From: Mangrovibacterium diazotrophicum
Lineage (GTDB): Bacteria; Bacteroidota; Bacteroidia; Bacteroidales; Prolixibacteraceae
Assembly (NCBI RefSeq): GCF_003610535.1
Contig: NZ_RAPN01000001.1
Span: forward strand, 2,281,320-2,345,319
Reading direction: 5' to 3'
Length of the DNA stretch: 64,000 bases
Shown: positions 62,309 through 64,000 of the stretch, in pieces
Layout of the letters: each line of letters opens with the position of its first letter
Position numbering within the stretch: position 1 is the stretch's first letter
Notes under the pieces: model-generated
Told to the model about the DNA's origin: nothing
The model's input: only the letters and a program-made list of their open reading frames with translations
Databases searched by the model: none
Translations under genes and position numbers: made by a program

Positions 62309-64000
62309 ATGAAGGGGCAGGAATTTGAAATAAAAGAACTCATCAATGACGAAATCCGCAGAAAGTACGGACACAAAATCCGCTATGCCAAAGACTGCCA
62401 GGTTCTCGCCGACTCGATCACGGAAACTACGAACAGGCAAATCAGTGTTTCTACCTTAAAACGATTTTTCGGTATCATTAAAACGCCTTTTAATCCGTCT
62501 CAATACACACTCGATACCTTGGCTATTTACCTCAATTTCGAAAATTGGGAAGACTACGCCAACACATTCGAAAAAAATAAGCATTCATTCTCGAATTTGA
62601 ATTCCTGGCAGCAACTAAAAAGGCGGATGCTTTATATTACTTCCACCTCCATGGAATCAATCGGGGCGAAGATTGGAAGAGATGCCTGCGAATGGCCACT
62701 CCGCGAATTCGCCGTCAACAAAATCGACACTTTCCTGAATTCACAAAAAACGGCGACCGCATTCATTGCTCCCGATGGCTATGGAAAATCGACGCATATT
62801 TACCGACTGGTCGAACACTATTTCACCGGACAGAATGCGAAGTATCCCGACGACATTGTGCTGCTAATTGATGGAGGCAGCCTGGTTAACATGGTCAATA
62901 AATATTCGAGCAATGCCCGAATAAAGAATCTGCTGAGCTTTGACCCGGGCAACAGCTTCAGTAACTATTTCCGCGAAAATCCTGACGAAATAACCGGTCG
63001 CTTCGTTTTAATCATCGACGGATTGAACGAAATATTTTATCAAACAGATAAGTTGAGCGGGTTCATCGAAAACCTGTTGGACATTGTTGCCTTTTACGAA
63101 AACACCCCCTGGTTCAAGCTGATTCTGACCGCACATCCGGATAACTGGAAAATCCTATCTGGCATTACGCAGAAAAAGACGTCGATCCGGAAGCAATGGT
63201 TTGATGTGAGCTTCAATGCGCTCGTGAACGAGACAATCAATATTCCGTTACTGAAGAAAAAGGAAATCAAACAGCTTTTGGAAAAGCATCATTCGCAAAA
63301 GCAGTTGCAACAAATGTATTTTCAGGCTCCGCATACGCTGGAAGTGATCAGCCATCCGTTCTTTCTAAATCTATTCCTCAAGAAGAAACAGGAAAATATT
63401 GAAACAGATATCGACCTTCTGCAGGACGCAATTTGCAACAACTTATTTTCAGAACCGTTCTCTGTTCAGAAAGCCGCCATTATCGATACAATCTTCCAAC
63501 ACTCCGAATACGGACGAAAAATTACGTCTATCGACAAAGATGTCTTTCCAACAACCGAAGAATTCACAGCAGCATACAAAGATTTGGTTGCGAAAAACAT
63601 CCTCTATGAATATACGATTCCCGGCTACTATCTTTCACTGAAAACCTGTGTCAATTTTTCGCACGACATTTTGATGGAGTTCATGCTGGCCAACAAATGG
63701 CTTCGCGAGAATAAGTTCGACCTTAACCTGATTAAGAGAGTCAGCGATTACTATTCAGACAACAGGCAGCTGCGGTCGAACATCATTAAATACCTCATTA
63801 AAATTGCCTTCAGGGAAAGTAAAACAGAACTTTTGAAAGACATTTATTCCATCTTCAAAGTTGGTAGTAGTAACGAAATCCTGATTGACACGCTGGACAT
63901 TGACTCCGATGCTCTAAATATTCTGACGCTTGAACTCCGAAAACACAAGGAGATTCGGGATTACCTTATTCCCCATTACGCAAAATCTCAGGCCGGCCAA
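62309..64000 (+). CDS. HTH-NACHT (STAND) NTPase, C-terminus beyond window
   Basis: 564 residues are visible from ATG 62309 and the frame is still open at the edge. Residues 1 to about 90 form a helical domain of the type found at the start of some Bacteroidota regulators (YAKDCQVLADSI, ISVSTLKRFFGI, LDTLAIYL). The NTPase has Walker A APDGYGKS with K160-S161, preceded by alanine where glycine is usual, and Walker B VLIIDGLNE (D237-E241), the pattern of NACHT-type STAND proteins. The rest is helical. Such proteins sense a ligand through C-terminal repeats and switch on oligomerisation; some are antiphage NLR-like proteins, others are regulators. The C-terminal sensor is not in the window, so which type this is remains open. 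Confidence 0.8.
   Translation, partial: MKGQEFEIKELINDEIRRKYGHKIRYAKDCQVLADSITETTNRQISVSTLKRFFGIIKTPFNPSQYTLDTLAIYLNFENWEDYANTFEKNKHSFSNLNSWQQLKRRMLYITSTSMESIGAKIGRDACEWPLREFAVNKIDTFLNSQKTATAFIAPDGYGKSTHIYRLVEHYFTGQNAKYPDDIVLLIDGGSLVNMVNKYSSNARIKNLLSFDPGNSFSNYFRENPDEITGRFVLIIDGLNEIFYQTDKLSGFIENLLDIVAFYENTPWFKLILTAHPDNWKILSGITQKKTSIRKQWFDVSFNALVNETINIPLLKKKEIKQLLEKHHSQKQLQQMYFQAPHTLEVISHPFFLNLFLKKKQENIETDIDLLQDAICNNLFSEPFSVQKAAIIDTIFQHSEYGRKITSIDKDVFPTTEEFTAAYKDLVAKNILYEYTIPGYYLSLKTCVNFSHDILMEFMLANKWLRENKFDLNLIKRVSDYYSDNRQLRSNIIKYLIKIAFRESKTELLKDIYSIFKVGSSNEILIDTLDIDSDALNILTLELRKHKEIRDYLIPHYAKSQAGQ

Overview
The window reads as chromosome of a Bacteroidota bacterium, probably in or near Marinilabiliales/Prolixibacteraceae. 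The phylum call rests on Bacteroidota-type -7 promoter boxes (TAnnTTTG) ahead of many genes, few Shine-Dalgarno sites, a type IX secretion gene (porQ), a secreted protease ending in a type IX sorting domain, a CarboxypepD_reg-like TonB receptor, and the parA-parB-DUF5683-LysM transglycosylase gene order. The family-level guess is weaker. I saw no rRNA, tRNA, insertion sequence, prophage or CRISPR array.

Layout. 1-2888 (minus): three overlapping genes, two related membrane proteins and a tubulin/FtsZ-like GTPase cut by the left edge. 3251-7207 (plus): a DMT exporter, a Cys/His-rich exported protein and a TonB receptor, then a terminator. 7320-10640: a YkgJ-type protein, porQ, cmk and ispH. 10908-14488: pfkA and priA. 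14702-21605: parA, parB, DUF5683, LysM transglycosylase, SGNH hydrolase and MBOAT acyltransferase, which join chromosome segregation to wall remodelling and probable O-acylation. 21918-28570: a second YkgJ-like protein, a GH29 fucosidase with an MFS carrier, a soluble PAS kinase, and a divergent LysR/mdaB pair. 28571-29612: a frameshifted lipoprotein and an array of eight 21-bp repeats abutting an MscS-channel gene. 29613-33509: that channel and a 958-residue ATPase with an altered P-loop. 33666-37287: sucCD, a SIS isomerase and an isochorismatase-like hydrolase. 37419-41966: a CHASE-PAS kinase and a secreted trypsin-like protease. 42243-47645: a four-gene sugar catabolic cluster. 47742-51364: a porin-like protein and a TIG/kelch lipoprotein. 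51510-53881: adenine deaminase, an unknown protein and purN. 54070-56318: acpP-fabF-rnc. 56612-58898: a two-component system preceded by direct-repeat operator candidates. 58962-61890: a Kef-type antiporter, a CBM48 protein and a small unknown. 62309-64000: an HTH-NACHT (STAND) NTPase cut by the right edge.

Most of the window is core metabolism and cell-envelope biology. The parts most likely to hold undescribed biology are the tubulin-like operon, the ATPase-MscS pair with its 21-bp repeats, the PHP/aldolase-SDR/SorE-like/FSA cluster, and the HTH-NACHT gene. Both edge genes continue outside, so their full context cannot be judged here. All family calls are by eye from sequence; no database search was run.
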